Shown here piece by piece: positions 35,801-44,664 of a stretch of DNA of 64,000 bases. The notes beneath the pieces are model-generated. The model worked only from the letters and a program-made list of their open reading frames with translations. It did not search any database and had not been told where the DNA came from. The DNA is from Halicephalobus mephisto (taxonomy: Eukaryota > Nematoda > Chromadorea > Rhabditida > Panagrolaimidae). The stretch is from contig SWDT01000038.1 in assembly GCA_009193035.1 (NCBI GenBank), forward strand, positions 434,001 through 498,000, in the 5' to 3' direction. Positions within the stretch are counted from its first letter, which is position 1. Every line of letters starts with the position of its first letter. The translations under genes and the position numbers were made by a program.

Positions 35801-37547
35801 TTTTTATTTTTGCAAAAATAATTTAATTTTTAAATAAATTTTGATTTTTTTATTTTTTGATAAAATTTTTTAAATTTTTAAACAAGTTTTTGATTTTTTA
35901 TTTTTTAAAAATTTTCTGATAAGTTTTAATTTTCTCATTTTTTAAAAATTTTTAAATAAGTTTTGATTTTTTTAACTTTTTAAATAAATTTTGATTTTTT
36001 TAAATTTTTAAATAAGTTTTTGATTTTCTGACTTTTTAAATTGTAATGTTGAGCTGATGCAGTTGCTAAAAAACTAATCCAAAAACGAAAAATAAACTAC
36101 CCTTACGAAATAGGACAACAAATACGGACCCGATCGAGACATCGAAAGTAGTTTCTGTGATATAAGACAATCTCAACTTATCCCTTCTGAAATGCATGGG
36201 AAAGGCAATAAAATGTTCGCAAATTGGTCCGTTTTGTCTTTTATGACAGTTCTGCACAACCGTGAACTTTCGCTGTATTCGGCATGGTGGTCTAATTTGG
36301 AACAGTTTATTTTTGAAAATTTGTTCATCGGTCGAAAAAAGATTTGTTTATAATAGTCCTAAATTTGTACAAAGTCCTTCAGGCAAGTTTTTGAAATTAA
36401 AAAATAATCAAAAATACAATTTTCGATCAATCCCAAAGTCCATAATGAAAATGAGAAACATTTTGAAAAGGACAAAACATGAAAGACCACAATGGAAAAG
36501 GACATGTCGGCCATTCTCGAGGATACTAAGTGGACTTCGACACACTTGTCCTCAGATTCTGAATCGAGAATTTCAGATAACTATGAATTAAATGGAAATT
36601 TAAATAAAAACAAATAAAAGCAAAATTTTAATTCAAATAAAAACTGAAATCTAAATAAAAATAAAAATAAAATTTTGAATAAAAACTTAAAATAAAAATT
36701 TTAATTTAAATAAAAATAAAAATAAAAAGTTAACAATTTTGATTTAATAAAAACTTAAAAATAAAACTTCTAATTTAAATATAAATAAAAATTTTAATAA
36801 AAATAAAAATAAAAATTTTAATAAAAATAAAAATAAAAATTTTAATTTAAATAAAAATAAAAATTTTAATTTAAATAAAAATAAAAATTTTAATTTAAAT
36901 AAAAACTTACAAACGATGAAGACGTTCCATTCGATGAAAAAGATTCTCGGGCAAATTTCGAAGTTTGTTTTTATTCAAGCGAATTCGCTCGAGATTAATC
37001 AAATCCGCAAATGCATCTTCTTCAATTTTCTCCAGACCGTTATTGCTCAAGTCTCTATAATTGAAAAATTCATAAAAAAAATAATTTAAAAAAAACTTAC
37101 AAATATTTCAAAGATGTCAAATTAACGAAATCATTTCTCGTGATTTGTAAAATTTTATTTTGTTGAAGATCACTAAAATTTTAAAAAAATAAAACTTTTT
37201 AAAAAAAATAAAATTTAAAAAAAAAATTTTTTTTTAAAATAAAATTTTTAAAAAAATAAATTTTAAGAAAAATAAATTTTAAAAAAAAGATAAATTTTAT
37301 GAAAAATAGATTTTTAAAAAAATAAATTTTTAGAGAAAAATAAATTTTTAGAAAATATTTTTTTAATACTGTAGACTTACAGTCTGATTGTGCCTGAAGG
37401 AATATTCTTCGGGATTGAATCCAAGGATTGGCCGGTACAGACTACCGTAAGCAGAGCACAGGCACATTGCCTCGGGCATGTTGATTTTTCGACAGAATAA
37501 TCAAAAAATAAAAATAAAACAAAAATTATTGAATATTTTTGGTTCAT
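26876..37547 (-). CDS. slt-1: Slit axon-guidance ligand
   Basis: Fourteen phased exons: 37381-37547, 37101-37172, 36911-37054, 33815-33913, 33537-33647, 33123-33494, 31747-32424, 31633-31704, 30609-31202, 29182-29804, 28293-28735, 27931-28121, 27758-27885, 26876-27594; about 1470 aa. The ATG at 37547 opens a signal peptide (SIIFVLFLFF). Four leucine-rich blocks follow, each with a cysteine N-cap (CPRQCACALLTVVC, CPAECACTATIVDC, CPSECVCFGTVVDC, CPPECECVGTVVRC) and a C-cap such as NPWLCDCRLRW. Then come six EGF repeats, a laminin-G domain, a seventh EGF repeat and a C-terminal cystine knot (CQCSMC near the end). This is the full Slit order. It is secreted and signals through Robo (SAX-3) receptors to repel axons and cells. 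Most leucine-rich introns fall at the same codon phase, just before the DLS motif. Intron 3 is 3 kb and carries a MITE and coding-like debris. Confidence 0.97.
27633..27703 (-). pseudogene. tRNA-like relic inside a 163-nt slt-1 intron
   Basis: Minus-strand GTGGTGCAGTGGTCAACACG (A box) and CCCAGGTTCGGTTCCCGG (B box) lie at tRNA spacing. The middle CTGTCGCTCGCGAGAC resembles the tRNA-Asp anticodon arm. The acceptor arms do not pair. Confidence 0.5.
28740..29160. repeat. ~42-bp tandem array in slt-1 intron 10
   Basis: About ten units of CCTAAAAAACTACAGTAATT / CATATTTTTAAAATTAAT. The ACTACAGTAAT motif is common in spacers across the window. Confidence 0.8.
29820..30440. repeat. R1 family array in slt-1 intron 9
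   Basis: Five ~120-bp units with ACAAAATGGTCCCGACGGGA and ATTTTCAGAATCTACAGTA. The first three are nearly identical. Confidence 0.8.
31205..31480. repeat. AT-rich tandem repeats in slt-1 intron 8
   Basis: Units of TTTTAAAATTCATTTTTAAA and AAATTAATCAATTTTTTT fill the first half of the intron. Confidence 0.65.
32585..33040 (+). repeat. R4 array (TTGCATGCAA + CTGCAG) in slt-1 intron 6
   Basis: Six units of ~50-65 bp hold TTGCATGCAACCTGCAGATA or TTGCAAGCAA variants. Both TTGCATGCAA and CTGCAG are perfect palindromes. The array ends with GACGTCGATTTCTTTATAGA, matching GATGTCGACCTCTTTACAGA at the end of the array near 60715, so both arrays share defined borders. Confidence 0.85.
34195..34266 (-). 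pseudogene. tRNA-like relic in slt-1 intron 3
   Basis: Minus-strand GTAGTGCAGTGGCTAGGATT and CTCAGGTTCGATTCCCGG, with CTGTCATTCACGAGAC between them, resemble tRNA-Asp/Glu. The acceptor stem is absent. Confidence 0.5.
34288..35053 (-). pseudogene. Decayed coding segment nested in slt-1 intron 3
   Basis: Successive minus-strand frames have protein-like composition but are broken by stops and frame changes. They are a frame ending RVATTILFHL near 34850, then one from an ATG near 34843 (MTLDKIIESEKSWDQSGT), interrupted by TAG, and then a 66-codon frame from the ATG at 34488 (MENQRKFFDFSDLLFHS). Base composition is much less AT-rich than intron flanks. Together they suggest a dead nested gene or transposon body. 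No family is recognised. Confidence 0.35.
35015..35365. repeat. Short tandem array (CAGCGACAGTTACTCC) interrupted by a MITE
   Basis: Units of ~15-30 bp alternating AGTTACTCCC and AGCGACA run from 35015 to the MITE at 35166 and resume after it. The array resembles the one at 42170-42600. The sequence after both arrays is also alike (GAAATATTAAGTTAATTT-type). Confidence 0.75.
35166..35319. mobile_element. Intact single MITE, Tc1/mariner-like
   Basis: A 154-bp element starts CACAAAAAAGCGTAATTTTT and ends AAAAGTTACGCTATTTTGTGTG. The ends are inverted repeats and it is flanked by TA on both sides (35164-35165 and 35320-35321). TA target duplication is the mark of Tc1/mariner-type transposition. 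It has no coding capacity. It sits inside a tandem array, so the empty site can be inferred. Confidence 0.85.
36262..36594 (+). other. Coding-like frame antisense within slt-1 intron 3
   Basis: An open frame of about 109 codons with a basic, Arg/Lys-rich product (ILKRTKHERPQWKRTCR) is less AT-rich than its surroundings. It begins with GTG, not ATG, and no splice context was found. It may be another piece of mobile-element debris. Confidence 0.25.
36600..36908. repeat. AAATAAAAATTTTAATTT array in slt-1 intron 3
   Basis: About twelve units of ~24 bp run up to the exon at 36911. Confidence 0.75.
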
Positions 37548-38811
37548 TTTGACATTATTTAATTCAAAAATTTATATTTTGAAATCCATAAAAATATTTT
37601 TAATACTTAATAAATGTAAAAAATAAGAAAATTCGAAAATTGAGGTACTGCCAAAAATTAATCAACCGTTTTCGGTTCCTTTGTGGACGCAACTGGCACG
37701 CGGAGACATCGCTCGCGAGTCTAATCGCCCCTCCCCCTGCGTCTCCACTCCGTATTATCAAAGTTGACGGTCAGAATTCGGAATTAAAATTTCAACCTTT
37801 CTCGTTAAGAAACAACTCATAAATCTAGATTGGAAAAATTTATATAAAATAATTTTAAATATGAAAATCTAGGAGTTATGTCCCAACACGAAAATTTAAA
37901 AATCGAAGTTGACGGTCAGAATTCGAAATTAAAATTTCAACCTTTCTCGTTAAGAAACAACTCACAAATCTAGATTGTAAAAATTTATATAAAACAACTT
38001 TAAATATGAAAATCTAGGAGTTGTGTCCCAACGCGAAAATCTGAGAATCGAAGTTGACGGTCAGAATTTGGAATTAAAATTTTAACCTTTCTCATTAAGA
38101 AACAACTTGTAAATCTAGATTGGAAAAATTTATATAAAATAACTTTAAATATGAAAATCTAGGAGTTGTGTCCCAACGCGAAAATTTGAGAATCGAAGTT
38201 CGAGATTGAAGTTGATCAAAATTAAAAATTAAAATTTTAACCTTTCTCGTTAAAAAATTGTAGTTTTTTTCGATTTGAAAAAGTTGTTTTATCTAGATCG
38301 ATGGAACTTGATATGTGAATTTTTTGAAATAAAAAAAATTTACTTTTTCCTAACGAGAAAAATTTTAACTTTAATTTCGAACTTTGACAGTCAACTTCAA
38401 TAATATTAGTTTTGGATTTTTCGCGTTAGGACCACGTGAAAAAAAACATTAAAAATATTTGATATATCAAGGATATATGAAAATAATAACATCGTAACTA
38501 AAATAAAATCCTCTTCGACAACTACAGTAAGACAATTGGTCGATGTGTAGGGGTTTTCGTTCCGGGACCACTTCCGTTTTAGAAAAATATCGATTTAAAA
38601 TTTTTAAATTTCCTCCATCATCGCCCGATGCCTACTGTCGAAATCCCTGAACTTTATCCTATTTTGTATCATATTTAGTTATTTTCAAGAAATTACAAAA
38701 AATCATTAATTTTTTATTTACAGTTTGAATATGTTTTAACGGAATATCGCTTCCATCGTAGTTATACCCAAATTGTCGTAGATATTTTAAATAATATTGG
38801 CAAAAATCCAA
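37548..38811. repeat. slt-1 promoter side with 144-bp tandem repeats
   Basis: GAAGTTGACGGTCAGAATT starts units at about 37761, 37905 and 38049, an exact 144-bp spacing, with a diverged fourth. An inverted fragment (CTAACGAGAAAAATTTTAAC) follows near 38345. This is the intergenic DNA upstream of slt-1 and downstream of the MFSD5-type gene. A GC-rich patch (37670-37750) may be promoter-related. Confidence 0.75.
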
Positions 38812-41493
38812 TCAAACAATTTCTTTTTCTTTTTCATTGAGATTATCCAGGATTTCGACGTTCTCGATGGCGACATATCTGGCTCCTTGGTGCTTACTAT
38901 TCTGATAAAAGGCAAATTGGAAGAAAGCAGCGATGAACAACAGAGCAACACAAAATTCAAAAATAACATGCATACTGAAATTTTGATATAGAATGGCAAT
39001 AACGATGATATTCAATGGAATCCGGAAAAAATTCATAGTTGTTGAACGAGTCTCTTCTGGCACGTATTTTCCTCGGAGATACCCCATCGCTGGCCAGAAT
39101 ATACCAACACACATCTCAAAAACGATGAAAGCACTGAAAATAGAAATCACACTGGAAGGAAAGATGACCGGAACAGCTAGAGAACAAGCTGAGATCAAAA
39201 GGACGATACTGAAATCGACAAATTATAGAAAACATAAAAATTATGTAAAAAACCATATAATTGCACAACTTTAAAGTTATAAAGATTACATATAAAGCTA
39301 TATAAAAAGTCATATAAGAATTACATCAAATTATATAATTTAAAGCCATAAAAATTACACATAAAATCATATATAAAAGTGTGTAAAATTATACGAAAAT
39401 TATATAAATTTAAAATTATAAAAATTACACATAAAATTATATAAAATCATAAAAGTGTGTAAAATTATACAAAAACTATATAAATTATAAAAATTATATA
39501 AAATCATAAAAGTGTGTAAAATTATACGAAAATTATATAGAAATTACACAATTTTAAAACCATAGAAATTACATAAAATCATATATAAAATTACAAAGTT
39601 ATATAAAAAGTACATAAAACCATAAAAATCACATTAAATTATACAAAATGTAAAATAATATTAAAATTATGCAAAAATTATAGTTTTTGTGTAATTTTTA
39701 GTTTTTAAGTAACATTTCGTAAAAGTTGTAAAATTATATAAAAACTCACCGCATGAATGATTCTGTTCCAAAAGTGTTAGAGAGGAGTTTGAATATTGAA
39801 GATCCCATCATAACGGCGATCATGAATGAAGCAAAAATATATCCGTGAGGAATTCTTGCGTTTTCGCCAACGGCTGCGGTCAATGCCGGGGTCCATTCCA
39901 GGACGAAGGTGTACATTGTGCCTTCGAATAGACTCTGGACGACGCCGAGGTAGAAGACATTTTTGTCTGAAAAATTTATGTTTATATTTTAAAATTTAAA
40001 ATTACCTTCTTTGATTGTTTGGTAAGCTTTGATGAAGGAATCTTGGATTGCAGCTTTGGAATCACCGTAATTCTCAGGCCAAGTGAAAATCAGGAGAACG
40101 GACATCAGGGTCAGGACGGCCAAGGCGACGTCGAACGGGGCCACGAACCCGAAGAGATCCGCCGCACATTGGGCCACGATCCCGGAGAATATGGCGACTA
40201 ATGAATTTCCCAAAGTTGCATGCGAAAAAATCGTCGATAACATGTTATCTGTGAATCCTCGTTTGTGATGTTCGAAAACAAGCCATGATTCAAAAGCACT
40301 GAACAGAATAGAAGTGGCGATTCCACCTAGAAGACGACCCAGCATCAGGATTTTGAAATCAGCAAAGTGCTTCGTGATGCAGGCCCCTCCATAGAGAATA
40401 GCATAGAGAAAACAGTTTGCTTTACGACCACTGAAATAATTCAAATATATCGTAAAAAATAAAAAATAAAAAAAAATATAATAAAAAAATTTAAAAACAA
40501 AAAATATAATAAAAATAAAATTTTCTTAACACGAATTTCTAGCACTTTCGGAATAATCCTAAAAAATAATAGTCATCAGATTCACAATTTTTCTATTTTT
40601 GCAAAATTCTAACGGAAATTCAAAAAAATGTAAAAATTAAATTTTCTACGAAATTTTTGAGATAAAAATTTCTATTTAAAAATCATAAATAAATTTTTTG
40701 GAATTGTTTCGACGAGAATTTTCAAAAACATTAGAAATAAAAGTTCTTTTGAAATTATCTCAACGCGAATCTTCGAATTTTTCTGAAAAGTTCGGAAATT
40801 TAGGTAAAAAGAAGAAAAAAGAAAAACAGCGCGAGAGGACAAAGCGAGTCGATCTCGGTAAATTTACCAAATTTACCATTTTTTCTATTTTTGCAACTCT
40901 CGCTTCCTTTGCGCGGGAATTCAAAAATTTAAAAAACAAAAAAATTTTAAAATTAAAAAACTGAAAAACTAAAAAATTTTAAAATTAAATATTTTATAAA
41001 ATTGTCTCAAAATTTATTTTAAAATTTAAATAAAAAAGAAAAAAGTTACTAAATTTATTGATTTTTTCGTTTTTTCGCGAAAATTCAAAAATTAAAAAAA
41101 AATATTTATAATTTTTTTGAATAGTAATTTTTTTAATTTCGAAAATTTGAAACCTACAATTTGTCTGCAATAGATCCGATGAATGTCCCGAAGAGAAGAC
41201 TGGACCCAAATCCGGCGATGAAGAGCTGTTCGATGTCGTGTTTTGACATTCCATAATACTGATACAGAGCGTAAACATGCGGACCTTGTAACCAATCACC
41301 AGCTAAAATAATCAATAAAAATTTATAAAATAATAAAAATCAACAAACCAACTGCTAAAAGATAAATTGTCAAATAACTTCTTTGAAATCCGAGAAATTG
41401 AGCATTTTCGACTTGTGGACTTTTGGATCCGGTATATAAGTACAAAAAAGTACAAGCTACTGCCAGGACGTACAAACTGTAAGTGAAAAGCAT
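38812..41493 (-). CDS. mfsd-5: MFSD5-type major-facilitator transporter (molybdate-anion transporter family)
   Basis: Five phased exons: 41349-41493, 41158-41302, 40006-40430, 39750-39966, 38812-39208; about 442 aa, the family size. The start gives MLFTYSLYVLAVACTFLYLY, the first membrane helix. The family blocks GDWLQGPHVYALYQYYG, GSIADKFGRKANC, LGRLLGGIATSILFSAFESW, SLFEGTMYTFVLEWTPAL and IPHGYIFASFMIAVMMGSS are all present, with about twelve hydrophobic segments. Human MFSD5 is linked to molybdate uptake; the substrate here is inferred from family only. A TTTTCAG lies just before the ATG, so the mRNA may be trans-spliced there or have a 5' exon upstream. Intron 4 is filled by TTATATAAAAATTACA repeats. 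Confidence 0.93.
40690..40960. repeat. R3 element in an MFSD5-gene intron
   Basis: It contains AGGTAAAAAGAAGAAAAAAG, GTAAATTTACCAAATTTACC and TTTGCGCGGGAATTCAAAAA. Same family as 1965-2375, with a short purine core. Confidence 0.7.
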
Positions 41494-41519
41494 TTTTAGG
41501 CTGAAAATTTACTTTTAAA

Positions 41520-42165
41520 CATTAATTTTTAATTTTTTTTTAAACATAAAAATTCCAATTTTCTTTAAAAATAAAAATTCCAATTTTTTTAAACATAAAA
41601 ATTCCAATTTTCGTTAAAAATAAAAATTTTAATTTTTTTTAAATATAAAAAATATTTTGTTTTAAATATAAAATTTTTTAAACATAAAAATATTTTTTTT
41701 TTCAAATATAAAATTTTTAATTTTTTGAATATTAAATACGAGACTGATTGACGTGGTTATGTTCGCTAGAAATCCACGTTTCAAAAATAAAAGAACCATT
41801 CCATAAGCAGGTGCTACAGCCAGCACGACAAAGGAGGCTTGTGCATGGGTCGTCGGGATGGAGCCCGGAGGCGTCCTCCTGGATTTCTGGGATTGATGCT
41901 CTCGAAAGATAATGTATTCTTATTTTATCTCGGATTTTCCATCAACCTCCAACAAATACAAAATTTAAAAAACATATTTACTTTTTTAATTTCAAAATGT
42001 TTGATTTTTTAAATTGAATTTTTACAAATTAAATTTTACATGTCCCTGTGTTCAAGATGGTTGTGCTGATCCCTAAAGCTTGGATCGATCTTCGTTCATC
42101 GGGAAAATAACCGGGACAGTTCTTTGGACACCAGACTCTTCCTTAAACTTTGAGATAAGGGCTGT
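41520..42165. other. Upstream spacer with a membrane-helix-like open frame
   Basis: 41520-41740 repeats AAACATAAAAATTCCAATTT. On the minus strand about 41755-41900 encodes a plausible stretch with a hydrophobic helix (ASFVVLAVAPAYGMVLLFL), followed by a GTATTT donor. Its frame does not join the first exon of the MFSD5-type gene, so it may be an orphan or pseudo-exon. Confidence 0.35.
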
Positions 42166-42169
42166 ATAG

Positions 42170-42610
42170 CAGTTCCTCCCCATCGACAAATATTCCCCAG
42201 CGATACTTACTCCCTATCGACAAATACTCCTCAGCGATACTTACTCTTCACCAATAGTTCCTCCTTATCGACAAGTATTCCCCAGTGATACTTACTCTTC
42301 ACCAATATTTCCTCCCCATCGACAAATACTCCCCAGCGATACTTACTATTCACCAATACTTCCTCCTCATCGATAAATACTCCCCACTGATACTTTCTCC
42401 CCATCGACAAGTATTCCCCAGTGATACTTTCCCCCATTGACAAATACTCCCCACTGATACTTTCTTTTCGTTGACAAACACTCCATAGTGACAATTGTTC
42501 TCCATTGATAATTGCTCCTCATTGATACTTCCTTCCCATCGACAAATATTCCCCAGCAATACTTCCTCCTCATCGATAAATATTCCCCACTGATACTTGT
42601 TTCTCTTTGA
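42170..42610. repeat. Tandem array of CCCCATCGACAAATACTCC units
   Basis: About ten units of 40-60 bp combine CATCGACAAATACTCCCCAG, CGATACTTACTCTTCACC and TTCCTCC. All three minus-strand frames are open (SMGRKYQWGVFVDG-type repeats). That is expected of a period divisible by three and is not taken as a gene. Similar units lie at 35015-35365. Confidence 0.8.
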
Positions 42611-43330
42611 TTAGCGCTGGTTTCGAAATTCTTTTTTTTAAATTAATTTTTTTACTTTATCGAAATATTAAGTTAATTTAACTACCAGAAAACCGATACA
42701 GAAACGGAAGAAAGGACATAAAGCTTGTGAAATGGAAGACAAATATCATACAGTCGAGATAAGATTGGTTTGTCGGTCAGACAAGTCCTTTTTTTTGACT
42801 GTCCTTCGTCGTGGATGGCACTGCTTTTATTTTTAGAAATGTTTAAAGTTTTTAAAAATAAAAATATTAAGTTTTTTCATAGATTTTTCTCTGAATTTCA
42901 GCAATTTTTATAAAACCGAAAATATCTTAAAAAGATTATCTATATCCGCAAAAAATCAAACATCTGAAGATAAAATACGATTCAAATAAAACACGGATTT
43001 CAAAGATTCTTTATTTTTTAAAATTAAACTATAAAAAAATTTAATTTTTTTTATTTTTAATAAATTTAATTTTTAATTTTCAATAAACTTAATTTTTTTT
43101 AATTTTCAATAAACTTAATTTTTTTTAAATTTTCGATAAATTTTAATTTTTTTAATTTTCAATAAACTTAATTTTTAATTTTCAATAAATTTTAATCTTT
43201 TTAATAACTTTGAAAATAATTGATTTCTCAATTTTAAATTTTTTTTAATTTTCAAGAATTAAAATTCCGGAATTTTTTAAACAAAAAATAAAAGACCAAT
43301 AATGCTAGAAATTCAAAAAATGTTTTTTCA
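42611..43330. other. AT-rich non-coding spacer
   Basis: 42611-42790 matches the sequence downstream of the array at 35360-35530, including AAATTAATTTTTTTACTT. The rest is TTTTCAATAAACTTAATTTT-type repeats. Confidence 0.5.
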
Positions 43331-43339
43331 AAATGTCAC

Positions 43340-43830
43340 TATTTGAGAGAAGCGATTTAAAGATTTTTGAAATTTTTGAACTCCCGCGCAAAGAGAGATT
43401 TGAGAAAGTTGGAAAAGTGGTAAATCTGGTATTTCTCTATTTTTGTTTTTTATCTATATTTTGGAAGTCTTTAGAAAATCCTGGGAATCTGTATCGAGAT
43501 AATTTTATTAAAAAGTATAATTTTTTATTTTCATAATTGTTTATTTTCTGAAATTTCTGAATTCCCGCGCAAAAGAAGAGAGATTTGTGATAGTGGAAAA
43601 AGTGATAAATTTGGCAACTCTTTCTTTTTTTCTTTCTCTTTTGCTTCCTCTCTCTATTTTTCTTTCTCTTTTTTTTCTCTCTCTCTACTGTTTCCCTTCT
43701 CTCTCTTCTCTCTCTCTGCTGTTTTCCTTCTCTCTTTTTTGCTCTCTCTCTGCTGTTTTCCTTCTTCTCTCTTTCTCTTCGTTTCTCTCTATTTTTCCTT
43801 TTATCTAAATTCGAAAACTTCTAGAAAATA
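43340..43830. repeat. Two R3 elements, the second with a 190-bp (CT) core
   Basis: CTCCCGCGCAAAGAGAGATT at 43381 and TTCCCGCGCAAAAGAAGAGA at 43562 begin two copies. The second contains an almost pure pyrimidine tract (about 43618-43800) ending TTTTATCTAAATTCGAAAAC. This is the inverted counterpart of the purine tract at 2003-2245. Confidence 0.75.
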
Positions 43831-44664
43831 TTTAAAACCCCCTAAAATTTGATAAAAATTCTTATTTTTAATTTCTGCAATTACAAGATGTTTTAAACAT
43901 TTCAAATATGAAATCCCTGAGAAATAATCTTCTGTTAAAGAAAAAAATTTAATTCATAAGCTTAGTCAAGTGTCCCCACGAGTAACAAGAAAAATATCGC
44001 GTGTTGACTACTTTATTACTTGGATTTATTGATGGAAAAATTAAATCCCTTTATAAATGGTCAAGAAAGAAAATTTTTTCCGTTGTTTCAATGTGAAAAC
44101 AAAAATTTCTTAAAATATACGAAATTAATCCGATTTTTCCGAACTTTAAAAAAATTTGTATAATATTGTTAAATTAAGATATTAATCTAAAATTAGAAAA
44201 AAATATTTAAAAAAAGATTTGGACAATATAAGTTTTTAAAGATTTTTAAAAATATATAAAATTAATTCAATTTTTTTCGTTTTTTTTTGTATAATATTGT
44301 TAAATTATGATATTAATTTGTAATTAGAAAAAAAATATTTAAAAAAAAAGACTTTAAAAAAGATTTGGACAATATTGGATGTTTCGGGAGGAGTGCGCAG
44401 TCTGGTGCATTGAGAACAGTTTTTTCCGTTTAGGACACGCGTCAGGGCGTCGGTGTGGAGGCAATGATGAAAGCACTTTTATTGTTTGGCCTCCCTAATC
44501 GGCGTGGCTGTCGTAGAATCCACTTTATCTTTATTTTTCCAATTGTTTAAGATTTAAAGAAATACTTTTCCTTGTTATAATAGTTTAGTGTAGAAAATGT
44601 CTAGTATTTTTTGTTTTTGAACTGTGTCGCCATAACAAACATAATGTTGTAGGAAAATTTCAGA
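43831..44664. promoter_or_regulatory. Upstream region of the uridine kinase gene
   Basis: 43831-44380 is AT-rich with no feature. 44385-44530 is a GC-richer block (GCGTCAGGGCGTCGGTGTGG) that is the likely core promoter. AATTTCAG at 44655-44662 lies one base before the ATG, a probable spliced-leader acceptor. Confidence 0.4.

Noticed and set aside
42231..42573. Overlapping minus-strand frames encoding repeated WGVF/SISGEY-type peptides
   Set aside because: All three frames are open across a tandem DNA array, which indicates a repeat effect and not a repeat protein.
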